Shown: piece by piece, positions 6,000-11,968 of the stretch
Numbering within the stretch: position 1 is the first letter of the stretch
Layout: every line of letters begins with the position of its first letter
Assembly: GCA_900542115.1 (NCBI GenBank)
Contig: UQMC01000019.1
Location: 1 to 22,650 of the forward strand
DNA length: 22,650 nt
Direction of reading: 5' to 3'
Source of the DNA: an uncultured Oscillibacter sp.
GTDB lineage: Bacteria > Bacillota > Clostridia > Oscillospirales > Oscillospiraceae
Made by a program: the position numbers and the translations under genes
The notes under the pieces: generated by a model
Database searches by the model: none
What the model saw: only the letters and a program-made list of their open reading frames with translations
What the model was told of the DNA's origin: nothing

Positions 6000-6705
6000 C
6001 GAGCTTATCGTCTGCCGGGACGTTTCCCTCGGCTATGAAGGGCGGTCCGTGCTCTCGGGCCTGAACCTCACCATTTCCAAGGGGGACTATCTCTGTGTGG
6101 TGGGAGATAACGGCTCCGGCAAGTCCACGCTGATGCGGGGCCTGCTGGGCCTGCTCCAGCCCCAGATCGGGCACATTGAGCACGCGCCGGCGCTGCGCCA
6201 CGGCGCCATCGGCTATCTGCCCCAGCAGACCCGGGCCCAGCGGGACTTCCCTGCCACGGTGCTGGAGGTAGTGCTCTCCGGCTGCCTGAACCGGCGGGGA
6301 CTGCATTTCCTCTATACCCCGGCCCAGCGCTCCGAGGCCATGATGAATCTGGGTAAGCTGGGTATTCTGGAGCTGAAGGACGCCTGCTACCGGGATCTCT
6401 CCGGCGGGCAGCAGCAGCGGGTGCTGCTGGCAAGGGCGCTGTGCGCCGCAAAATCGCTGCTGATTCTCGACGAGCCTATCACCGGACTGGACCCCGCCGC
6501 CGCGCAGGACCTTTACAAAACGCTGGCGTACCTCAATGAAAAGGAGGGCATGGCCATCGTGATGGTGACCCATGACCTGAAGGCGGCGCTGAAAAGCGCC
6601 CGCACCGTGCTGCACATCGGCCGCAGCGGACTGTTCAGCGGAACGAAGGCCGACTATCTGGCAAGCCCGCAGGGCCGCCGTTTCCGGGAGGAGCTGGAAT
6701 CATGA
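5989..6705 (+). CDS. znuC: Zinc/manganese-type ABC transporter, ATP-binding protein
   Basis: This 238-residue ATPase powers metal import with the permease encoded next. Walker A is GDNGSGKST (39-47), the Q-loop region is GYLPQQ (75-80), the ABC signature is LSGGQQQR (137-144), Walker B is LLILDEP (157-163) and the H-loop is MVTHD with H195. The stretch FPATVLEVVLSG after the Q-loop is typical of the ZnuC/MntB group. The ATG at 5989 has GAGGAGG upstream and overlaps the end of the Fur-family gene. An ATG at 5974 lacks a suitable site. The gene ends overlapping the permease start by ATGA, which suggests translational coupling. Zinc versus manganese specificity is not determined by this subunit, so the gene symbol is provisional. 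Confidence 0.9.
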   Translation: MKDNELIVCRDVSLGYEGRSVLSGLNLTISKGDYLCVVGDNGSGKSTLMRGLLGLLQPQIGHIEHAPALRHGAIGYLPQQTRAQRDFPATVLEVVLSGCLNRRGLHFLYTPAQRSEAMMNLGKLGILELKDACYRDLSGGQQQRVLLARALCAAKSLLILDEPITGLDPAAAQDLYKTLAYLNEKEGMAIVMVTHDLKAALKSARTVLHIGRSGLFSGTKADYLASPQGRRFREELES

Positions 6706-7514
6706 ATATTTTGCAGATGTTTTCCTACCCCTTTATGCAGCGGGCGCTCGTGGCCGGGGTGCTGGTGAGCCTGTGCGCTGCGCTGCTGGGCGTACCGCTG
6801 GTGCTCAAGCGCTATTCCATGATCGGCGATGGACTGAGCCATGTGTCCTTCGGCGCGCTGGCCATTGCCGTTGCGCTGGGATTGACACCGCTGTACTTTT
6901 CGATTCCCGTGGTGATCTTAGCGGCGTTTTTCCTGCTGCGGATGGCCAGCAATCCCCACTGGAACAGCGACGCTGCCATTGCCGCTGTCAGCGCCTCGGC
7001 GCTGGCTGTCGGTATTCTGGTCATCTCCCGCACCACGGGCATGACAACGGACGTGGACAACTATATGTTCGGCAGTGTGCTGGCTATGACGCGGAGCGAT
7101 GTGGCGCTGTCCGTGGTGCTGTCCGTGACGGTGCTGGCGCTGTACGGCCTTTTTTACCACCAGATTTTTGCCGTGACCTTTGACGAGAGCTTCTCCCGGG
7201 CCACAGGGCTGCCGGTGGACCGCTACAATACCCTCCTTGCCATTCTCACCGCCCTGACGATTGTGCTGGGAATGCGGATGATGGGGGCTATGCTTATTTC
7301 CTCACTGGTGATTTTCCCGGCGCTGACCGCCATGCGGTTGTTCCGCAGCTTCCGGGGTGTGATTCTCTGTGCGGCCGTGACGTCGGTGGTGTGCTTCATG
7401 GCGGGGCTGACGATCTCGTTCATGTTCTCCACCCCGGTGGGAGCCACGGTGGTGGCCGCGGACCTTGCGGTGTTCCTCTGCGCCTGTCTTCTTGCCGCTC
7501 TGCGGCGGAGATAA
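6702..7514 (+). CDS. znuB: Zinc/manganese-type ABC transporter, permease (ABC-3 family)
   Basis: The 270-residue integral membrane protein has about eight hydrophobic segments and fits the ABC-3 family of metal permeases. The N-terminal LVLKRYSMIGDGLSHVSFG (about 31-49) is the hallmark loop of this family, with the conserved GDGLSH motif and its histidine. The C-terminal MMGAMLISSLVIFPALTA segment is also diagnostic. The ATG overlaps the ATPase stop in ATGA. A strong terminator follows 16 bases after the stop, so the operon is repressor-ATPase-permease only. The usual third component, the ZnuA-type binding lipoprotein, is not in the operon and must be encoded elsewhere if the importer is conventional. 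Confidence 0.9.
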   Translation: MNILQMFSYPFMQRALVAGVLVSLCAALLGVPLVLKRYSMIGDGLSHVSFGALAIAVALGLTPLYFSIPVVILAAFFLLRMASNPHWNSDAAIAAVSASALAVGILVISRTTGMTTDVDNYMFGSVLAMTRSDVALSVVLSVTVLALYGLFYHQIFAVTFDESFSRATGLPVDRYNTLLAILTALTIVLGMRMMGAMLISSLVIFPALTAMRLFRSFRGVILCAAVTSVVCFMAGLTISFMFSTPVGATVVAADLAVFLCACLLAALRRR

Positions 7515-7530
7515 GGCAAAAAAATTACTC

Positions 7531-7576
7531 CGGCCCGGTGCGATGAATGGCCTGTTTTATCGCACCGGGCCGTTTT
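7531..7576 (+). terminator. Intrinsic terminator of the metal ABC operon
   Basis: Arms CGGCCCGGTGCGAT (7531-7544) and ATCGCACCGGGCCG (7559-7572) form a perfect 14-bp GC-rich stem with a 14-base loop, followed by TTTTC. It lies directly after the permease stop. Confidence 0.92.
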
Positions 7577-7624
7577 CTGCTAAAAAAACGCAAAAAAACG
7601 GAGCCGCTTTCTCTGTTTCCGCCA

Positions 7625-7653
7625 TTGACTTCCCGGCAAGTTTCTTTTAGACT
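7625..7653 (+). promoter_or_regulatory. Candidate sigma-A promoter of the lrgAB pair
   Basis: TTGACT at 7625-7630 and TAGACT at 7648-7653 are separated by 17 bases. The -35 box is a near match and the -10 box is moderate. It sits 27 bases upstream of the lrgA-like start, in the gap after the previous terminator. Confidence 0.5.
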
Positions 7654-7679
7654 ATGGCCTTATGTTGAGGTGATTTATT

Positions 7680-8048
7680 TTGGATTTGATTTTGGAATTT
7701 TGCATCGTGTTTTTGATCTGCATGGCCGGGGAGTGGATCGCGGCGTTTCTGCCCTTTACGCTGCCGGCCAGCGTCATCAGCCTGCTTCTGCTGCTGATTT
7801 TGCTGCTGTGCGGCGGGGTGAAGGAGCGGACGATTCAAGGAACGTCCCAGTTCCTCATCGGCAACATGGGCCTGTTTTTCATCCCCGCCATCGTGGGGAC
7901 GCTGGAATATCTGGATGTGCTGAAGCTGCAGGCCATCCCCTTTCTGGTGGTGACGCTGGTGTCCACGCCGGTGGTCTACGCGGTGACCGCGTGGAGCATC
8001 CGGCTCTTTATGAAAATGCTTGGCGGAAAGGAGGCAGACCATGATTGA
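7680..8048 (+). CDS. lrgA: CidA/LrgA family membrane protein (TTG start)
   Basis: This 122-residue protein has four predicted membrane segments and fits the CidA/LrgA family, once described as holin-like. GEWIAAFLPFTLPASVISLLL near residues 17-37 and FLIGNMGLFFIPAIVG near residues 58-73 match the conserved family regions. I chose the TTG at 7680 because GAGGTG lies seven bases upstream and no ATG occurs at the right place. It overlaps the lrgB-like gene by eight bases. The paired LrgA-LrgB proteins act in the cytoplasmic membrane, with reported roles in lysis control or in pyruvate/glycolate-type transport depending on species. Which applies here is unknown. Confidence 0.88.
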   Translation: MDLILEFCIVFLICMAGEWIAAFLPFTLPASVISLLLLLILLLCGGVKERTIQGTSQFLIGNMGLFFIPAIVGTLEYLDVLKLQAIPFLVVTLVSTPVVYAVTAWSIRLFMKMLGGKEADHD

Positions 8049-8727
8049 TACCCTGACCTCCACGCCCTTTTTCGGGCTGGGACTGACGCTGCTGTGCTGG
8101 TTTCTTGCCGTGAAGCTCCAGAAGCGCACGGGGCTTCTTGTCTGCAACCCGGTGCTGGTGGCGGCCATGCTGGTCATCGCCGTGATGGTGGTGTTCCGTA
8201 TTCCACTGGAAAATTACAATGCCGGCGGCGATATCATCAAAATGCTGCTGGCCCCGGCCACGGCGGTGCTGGCGCTGAACGTGTACCAGCAGCGCGCCGT
8301 TTTGAAGCGGTATTTCTGGCCGGTGGTGCTGGGCTGCTTTGTGGGGAGCCTTGTCAGCGTGCTGGCGGTGCTGCTGCTGTGCCGGATGTTCCAGACGGAG
8401 GCGTCGCTGGTGAACTCCCTGCTGCCCAAGAGCGTGACCACTGCCATTGCGGTGAGCATTTCCGAAAGTGCTGGCGGTCTGCCGGGGCTGACAGCGGCTT
8501 CCGTGTGCGTCACCGGCATTGAGGGAGCCATGCTGGCGCCGCTGTTTGCCAAGCTGTTCCATGTCACCGACCCGGTGGCGGAGGGTGTGGCCATCGGCGC
8601 GTGCAGCCATGCGGTCGGCACCAGCAAGGCACTGGAGATCGGGCCGCTGCAGGGGGCCATGAGCTCTATCGCCCTGTGCGTATGCGGTATCATCACCTCT
8701 GTGCTGGCGATGTTCTTCACCGTGTAA
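8041..8727 (+). CDS. lrgB: CidB/LrgB family membrane protein
   Basis: The 228-residue polytopic protein is a full-length LrgB/CidB homologue. Diagnostic stretches are LLPKSVTTAIAVSISESAGG near residues 130-149, VTGIEGAMLAP, and the C-terminal GVAIGACSHAVGTSKALEIG, which is the family signature. The ATG at 8041 has AGGAGG nine bases before it and overlaps the lrgA stop, so the two are translationally coupled. A terminator hairpin follows the stop within 14 bases. No LytSR-type two-component regulator is next to the pair in this window. Confidence 0.92.
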   Translation: MIDTLTSTPFFGLGLTLLCWFLAVKLQKRTGLLVCNPVLVAAMLVIAVMVVFRIPLENYNAGGDIIKMLLAPATAVLALNVYQQRAVLKRYFWPVVLGCFVGSLVSVLAVLLLCRMFQTEASLVNSLLPKSVTTAIAVSISESAGGLPGLTAASVCVTGIEGAMLAPLFAKLFHVTDPVAEGVAIGACSHAVGTSKALEIGPLQGAMSSIALCVCGIITSVLAMFFTV

Positions 8728-8740
8728 AGCTATATTGATG

Positions 8741-8778
8741 GAAAATGCGAACCGCTTCAGAGGTCCGCATTTTCTTTT
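8741..8778 (+). terminator. Intrinsic terminator of lrgAB
   Basis: GAAAATGCG (8741-8749) pairs with CGCATTTTC (8766-8774), and an inner ACC with GGT extends the stem. A TTTT run follows at 8775-8778. Confidence 0.85.
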
Positions 8779-8925
8779 AAAAGATTCGGAGCAGACCGGG
8801 GCGGCTGCCGGGTCAAATAGGGGCGAGGAGGAGCGCCTTGCGCCGTTTTGGGCGGAAAACGCCCGGAACGGCACGAAAAGTGCCGAAAATTTGACGGATT
8901 TTTTCAAAAAAGTCTGGAAATCCAC
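8779..8925. other. Gap between lrgB and the rimP promoter with two tandem hairpins
   Basis: I see no gene here. GGGCG (8850-8854) pairs with CGCCC (8860-8864), and GGCAC (8870-8874) pairs with GTGCC (8880-8884). Both stems are 5 bp and enclose the same GAAAA loop, five bases apart. No T-run follows directly. The pair lies about 40 bases upstream of the rimP -35 box. A 67-codon open frame crosses the area (8735-8938), but it begins inside the terminator hairpin and has no ribosome binding site. Confidence 0.6.
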
Positions 8926-8954
8926 TTGCATTCCCTGATAAAGTGTGCTATCTT
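8926..8954 (+). promoter_or_regulatory. Sigma-A promoter of the rimP-nusA-infB operon
   Basis: TTGCAT at 8926-8931 and TATCTT at 8949-8954 are separated by 17 bases. Transcription would begin near 8961, giving a leader of about 95 bases before rimP that contains the terminator hairpin at 8980-9007. Confidence 0.65.
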
Positions 8955-8979
8955 ACAGATATTAGGAGTGTAAGTTTTG

Positions 8980-9007
8980 GAGTGGACCGCAAGGTCCGCT
9001 CTTTTTT
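8980..9007 (+). terminator. Leader terminator upstream of rimP (attenuator)
   Basis: GAGTGGACC (8980-8988) pairs with GGTCCGCTC (8993-9001) around a GCAA tetraloop, followed by TTTTTT at 9002-9007. It lies between the operon promoter and the rimP start, so it must be read through for expression. Only about 20 bases of RNA precede it, too few for a large riboswitch. From what is known of Bacillus subtilis, NusA-dependent termination in this leader, giving autoregulation of the nusA operon, is the most economical explanation. That is an inference for this organism. Confidence 0.85.
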
Positions 9008-9056
9008 GTGGAACAAACGCTCCACTTCAAATCTTCAGAAAACCGGAGGATGCGCC

Positions 9057-9518
9057 ATGGAAAAGGTCACAGAGCTCACCGCACGGCTGGCAGAGCCCGT
9101 CATTGCAGAGCAGGGCTGTACGTTGTGGGATGTGGAATATGTAAAGGAAGCCGGAACGTGGTATCTCCGGGTCCTCATCGACAAGGAGGGCGGTGTGGAC
9201 ATTCTGGACTGCGAGGCCATCTCCCGGAAGCTCTCGGACCTGCTGGACGAGGCGGACCCCATCGAGGGCAGTTACACGCTGGAGGTCGGCTCCGCCGGTG
9301 CGGAGCGGGCGCTGAAGCGCCCTGCCGATTTTCAGCGTTATCTGAACAGCCCCGTGCTGGTGAAGCTCTACAAGCCGGTGGACGGACGCAAGGAGTTCCC
9401 CGGTACGCTGACCGCTTATAATGAGGCGGACGGTTCCATCACCGTGGAGATGGGCGGCCAAGCCTATACCTTTGACAAAAGGGCCGTGGCGCTGTGCCGC
9501 CTGCGGGTGGAATTTTAA
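9057..9518 (+). CDS. rimP: Ribosome maturation factor RimP
   Basis: RimP binds the 30S subunit during its assembly. The 153-residue protein has the two usual domains. The N-terminal domain carries LAEPVIAEQGCTLWDVEYVKE and YLRVLIDKEGGVDILDCEAISRKLSDLLD, ending with the family motif YTLEVGSAGAERALKRPADFQRY (the usual form is EVSSPGLDRPL). The C-terminal SH3-like domain covers about residues 95-153. The ATG at 9057 follows CGGAGGA with six-base spacing, and an open frame upstream from 8943 overlaps the leader terminator. It is the first gene of the operon, as in other Firmicutes where it is called ylxS. Confidence 0.95.
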   Translation: MEKVTELTARLAEPVIAEQGCTLWDVEYVKEAGTWYLRVLIDKEGGVDILDCEAISRKLSDLLDEADPIEGSYTLEVGSAGAERALKRPADFQRYLNSPVLVKLYKPVDGRKEFPGTLTAYNEADGSITVEMGGQAYTFDKRAVALCRLRVEF

Positions 9519-9540
9519 AATTTGTGATTCCTGTCTCGGA

Positions 9541-9568
9541 AAAAGACGTATAAAAAAAGACGTATAAA
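9541..9568 (+). repeat. 14-bp tandem repeat between rimP and nusA
   Basis: The unit AAAAGACGTATAAA occurs at 9541-9554 and again from 9555, with a period of 14 bases. It fills most of the 69-base rimP-nusA gap just before the nusA ribosome binding site. It is AT-rich in a GC-rich region. Confidence 0.75.
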
Positions 9569-9587
9569 ATAAAAGGAGTAATTCAAG

Positions 9588-10706
9588 ATGAAGGGCAAGA
9601 AAAAGGTAAAGGAACCCGCGGGCATGAACATCCCCGAGATCTTTGCGGCTCTGGCCATGCTGGAAAAGGAGCGGGGCATTCCCCAGACCTTTATGATGGA
9701 TAAGATCATTCAGGCCATTTCCACCGCGTACAAGCGCGACCATAACGGCGTGGAGAACGTTGTGGTGGATGTGGATGAGGAGCACCAGACGCTGAAGATG
9801 TACGTTCAGAAGAACGTGGTGGCAGAGGAGGACTATGTGGACCCTCTCAACGAAATGAGCGAGGAGGAGGCCAAGGCCATCTCCGCAAAGTATCAGGTGG
9901 GCGATGTGGTGAACATCCCCGTGGATAATACCGAGTTTGGCCGCATCGCCGCCGGAAACGGCAAGCAGGTCATCATTCAGGGTCTGCGGGAGGCCGAGCG
10001 CGGCATGGTGTATGACGAGTTCAACTCCAAGCAGCACGAGATTCTCACCGGCGTTGTGACCCGCATCGATCCCCGCACCGGCGCCGTGTCCCTGCGAATC
10101 GGCACCGGCACGGAGTCTACGGAGGCGCTGCTGCTCTCCGGCGAGCAGGTCCCCGGCGAGGAGCTGGTAGAGGGCCAGCACGTAAAGGTGTATGTGGTGG
10201 ATGTCCGCCGCTCTACCAAGGGTCCCCAGATTTTGATTTCCCGGACGCACCCCGGCCTTGTCAAGCGGCTCTTTGAGCTGGAGGTGCCCGAGATTTATGA
10301 CGGTACCGTAGAGGTGAAGTCCATCGCCCGGGAGGCCGGCAGCCGCACGAAGATGGCGGTCTGGTCCGCCGACGAGAACGTGGACCCCATCGGCGCCTGC
10401 GTCGGCCCCAAGGGTCAGCGGGTGGCCAACATTGTAGAGGAACTGCGGGGCGAGAAGATCGACATCATCAAGTGGAGCGAGGACCCCGCCGAGTTTATTG
10501 CCGCCGCGCTGGCCCCCAGCGATGTGGTGAACGTTTTCATGGCGGAGGAGGGCAAGGCCTGCCGCGTTATCGTGCCGGACGATCAGTTGTCCCTCGCCAT
10601 CGGCAAGGAGGGGCAGAACGCCCGTCTGGCGGCCCGCCTTACCGGCTATAAGATCGACATCAAGCCCGAAAGCTGGAACGGCGAGGAAGAGGCCGAGGTC
10701 CAGTGA
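9588..10706 (+). CDS. nusA: Transcription termination/antitermination factor NusA
   Basis: NusA binds RNA polymerase and modulates pausing, termination and antitermination. The 372 residues match the short Gram-positive form, without the acidic C-terminal repeats of E. coli. In order there is the N-terminal polymerase-binding domain (about 13-135), an S1 domain around HEILTGVVTRIDPRTGAVSL, KH1 with PIGACVGPKGQRVANIVEEL, and KH2 with LAIGKEGQNARLAARLTGY. The ATG at 9588 follows AAAAGGAG, which gives a basic 12-residue extension (KGKKKVKEP) before the usual MNIPEIFAAL start. An ATG at 9624 would match the common family start but lacks a similar ribosome binding site. Second gene of the operon. 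Confidence 0.96.
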   Translation: MKGKKKVKEPAGMNIPEIFAALAMLEKERGIPQTFMMDKIIQAISTAYKRDHNGVENVVVDVDEEHQTLKMYVQKNVVAEEDYVDPLNEMSEEEAKAISAKYQVGDVVNIPVDNTEFGRIAAGNGKQVIIQGLREAERGMVYDEFNSKQHEILTGVVTRIDPRTGAVSLRIGTGTESTEALLLSGEQVPGEELVEGQHVKVYVVDVRRSTKGPQILISRTHPGLVKRLFELEVPEIYDGTVEVKSIAREAGSRTKMAVWSADENVDPIGACVGPKGQRVANIVEELRGEKIDIIKWSEDPAEFIAAALAPSDVVNVFMAEEGKACRVIVPDDQLSLAIGKEGQNARLAARLTGYKIDIKPESWNGEEEAEVQ

Positions 10707-10792
10707 CACAGATGATTTTCTTTCTCTGCGGCGTGGCTGCGGGGCTGGCGGTACTGCACCTGCGGCGCGGCGGGAGAAACGGAAGAAGATAA
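10703..10792 (+). CDS. Possible 29-residue single-span membrane peptide after nusA
   Basis: A short frame begins with GTG at 10703, overlapping the nusA stop by GTGA, and ends with TAA at 10792. GAGG lies four bases before the GTG. An alternative ATG at 10712 gives 26 residues. The predicted product begins with the hydrophobic stretch MIFFLCGVAAGLAVLHL and ends in an Arg/Gly-rich tail with seven arginines. This is the pattern of a small membrane peptide with a cytoplasmic basic end. It resembles no protein I can name. Translational coupling to nusA and the positive-inside pattern favour a real gene. The small size and GC-rich background mean chance is quite possible. Confidence 0.4.
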   Translation: MTQMIFFLCGVAAGLAVLHLRRGGRNGRR

Positions 10793-10838
10793 GGCCCGGC
10801 GCGGTGAGCCGCGCCATGTGTAAGGAGGGCTGTCTAAA

Positions 10839-11120
10839 ATGCAGAAAGTAAAGAAAATTCCTCAGCGGCAATGTGTGGGCTGCCGGGAGATGAAGGATAA
10901 AAAGAGCCTTCTGCGGGTGGTAAAATCCCCCGAGGGGGCGGTGAGTCTGGACTTCGTGGGCAAAAAGCCCGGCCGGGGCGCCTACGTGTGCTACAGCGTG
11001 GAGTGCCTGAAAAAGGCGCGGAAGTCCCGCGCGCTGGAGCGGGCGCTGGAGATCAGCATCCCCGCAGAGGTCTATGACGCCATGGAGGCAGAACTGGAGG
11101 GACGCGATGGACAGGAATGA
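10839..11120 (+). CDS. ylxR: YlxR/RnpM family RNA-binding protein (DUF448)
   Basis: The 93-residue protein is a standard YlxR homologue, recently named RnpM in Bacillus because it binds the RNase P RNA and lowers RNase P activity. Motifs are RQCVGCREMKDKKSLLRVV (10-28) and GRGAYVCYSVECLKKA (46-61), which form the basic RNA-binding face of the fold. The ATG at 10839 has AAGGAGGG at an acceptable distance. It sits in its conserved place between nusA and ylxQ, with a hairpin (10798-10815, GGCGCGG with CCGCGCC, no T-run) just upstream. Its end overlaps the next gene by 14 bases. Confidence 0.93.
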   Translation: MQKVKKIPQRQCVGCREMKDKKSLLRVVKSPEGAVSLDFVGKKPGRGAYVCYSVECLKKARKSRALERALEISIPAEVYDAMEAELEGRDGQE

Positions 11121-11895
11121 ACAGACCCTCTCCCTGATCGGCCTGTGCCTCCGGGGACGGAATTTGGAGGTAGGCGAGGAGCCGGTGGAGGCCGTGGCCC
11201 GCGCCCGGGACGCCCGGGTGCTGCTACTGGCGTCCGACGCGGCGGACAACACCGCCCGCCGGGTGCGGCGGTTCGCGGAAATGGGCCAGTGCGTGTGGCT
11301 CCGGGTCCCCTTTACCAAGCGGGAGCTGGGGCTGGCCACCGGCCGCGCATCTGCCGCCGTGGCGGCCATTACGGATATCGGTCTTGCCGTGGCGGTGGTG
11401 CGGCGGCTGGCGGAAGCGGAGCCGGAAAAATATGACGAAGACCTTGCCAAGCTGGAGCTGAAGGCCAAGCGGGCCGCCGAGCGGAAAAGCGAGGCCGCCC
11501 AGCATGAAAAAAATCTCCGCCGGGGTGTGAAGCGCCCGAAAAAGCAGACGGAGACACCGGAGGAGCGAAAGCAGGACCGCCGCGCCGGAGCAAAGGCGGA
11601 GCGCAGCCCTCGAAAAGGTGAAAAAACCGGGAAGGGCGGCCCACGCGGAAAGACCTCCGCAAGACCTGTGCCGGGTGAAAAAAACCAGCGGCGGAGCGGC
11701 ACATACGAAAAGAGCGCCGGAGGAAAAACGCAAGGGCGCACCGCCTCCGGCAAAGCGGCGGAGGGCCGCAGCGGCCTCCGGAAAAGCGGGCCCCGGCCGT
11801 TCAAAAGCGACCGTCCCAAGGCAAAGCGGAATCCATTTGCACACAGCCGCCCGGTGAAAAAGGGCAAGGGCTCCTTCCGGAAAAAGGAGAGCTGA
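11107..11895 (+). CDS. ylxQ: YlxQ-like L7Ae-family protein with long basic C-terminal tail
   Basis: The 262-residue protein starts with an L7Ae/L30e-type RNA-binding domain of about 103 residues. It includes SLIGLCLRGRNLEVGEEPV (9-27), VLLLASDAADNTARRVR (38-54), VPFTKRELGLATGR (67-80) and AAITDIGLAVAVVRRL (86-101). Ordinary YlxQ ends there at about 100 residues. Here a charged predicted helix (about 104-136) is followed by about 125 residues rich in Lys, Arg, Gly, Ser and Pro with little hydrophobic content, which is probably disordered and RNA-binding. The ATG at 11107 follows GGAGGG. The codon composition of the tail is as GC-rich as its neighbours, and the frame is unbroken to the TGA at 11895. 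Position between ylxR and infB is the conserved one. Confidence 0.88.
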   Translation: MDRNEQTLSLIGLCLRGRNLEVGEEPVEAVARARDARVLLLASDAADNTARRVRRFAEMGQCVWLRVPFTKRELGLATGRASAAVAAITDIGLAVAVVRRLAEAEPEKYDEDLAKLELKAKRAAERKSEAAQHEKNLRRGVKRPKKQTETPEERKQDRRAGAKAERSPRKGEKTGKGGPRGKTSARPVPGEKNQRRSGTYEKSAGGKTQGRTASGKAAEGRSGLRKSGPRPFKSDRPKAKRNPFAHSRPVKKGKGSFRKKES

Positions 11896-11968
11896 GAGGC
11901 TGTCGGCGTGTTCCATACGAAATTCAGGCCGGACGGTCCTTTGACCGGCGGTAAACGAGGTGTTTTAT

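Noticed and set aside
8735..8938. 67-codon frame between lrgB and rimP
   Set aside because: It begins in the lrgAB terminator and ends at the rimP promoter, with no ribosome binding site. The hairpins explain the region better.
9027..11867. 946-codon minus-strand open frame opposite rimP, nusA, ylxR and ylxQ
   Set aside because: It covers four conserved plus-strand genes and is low-complexity without domains, so it is a codon-bias shadow.
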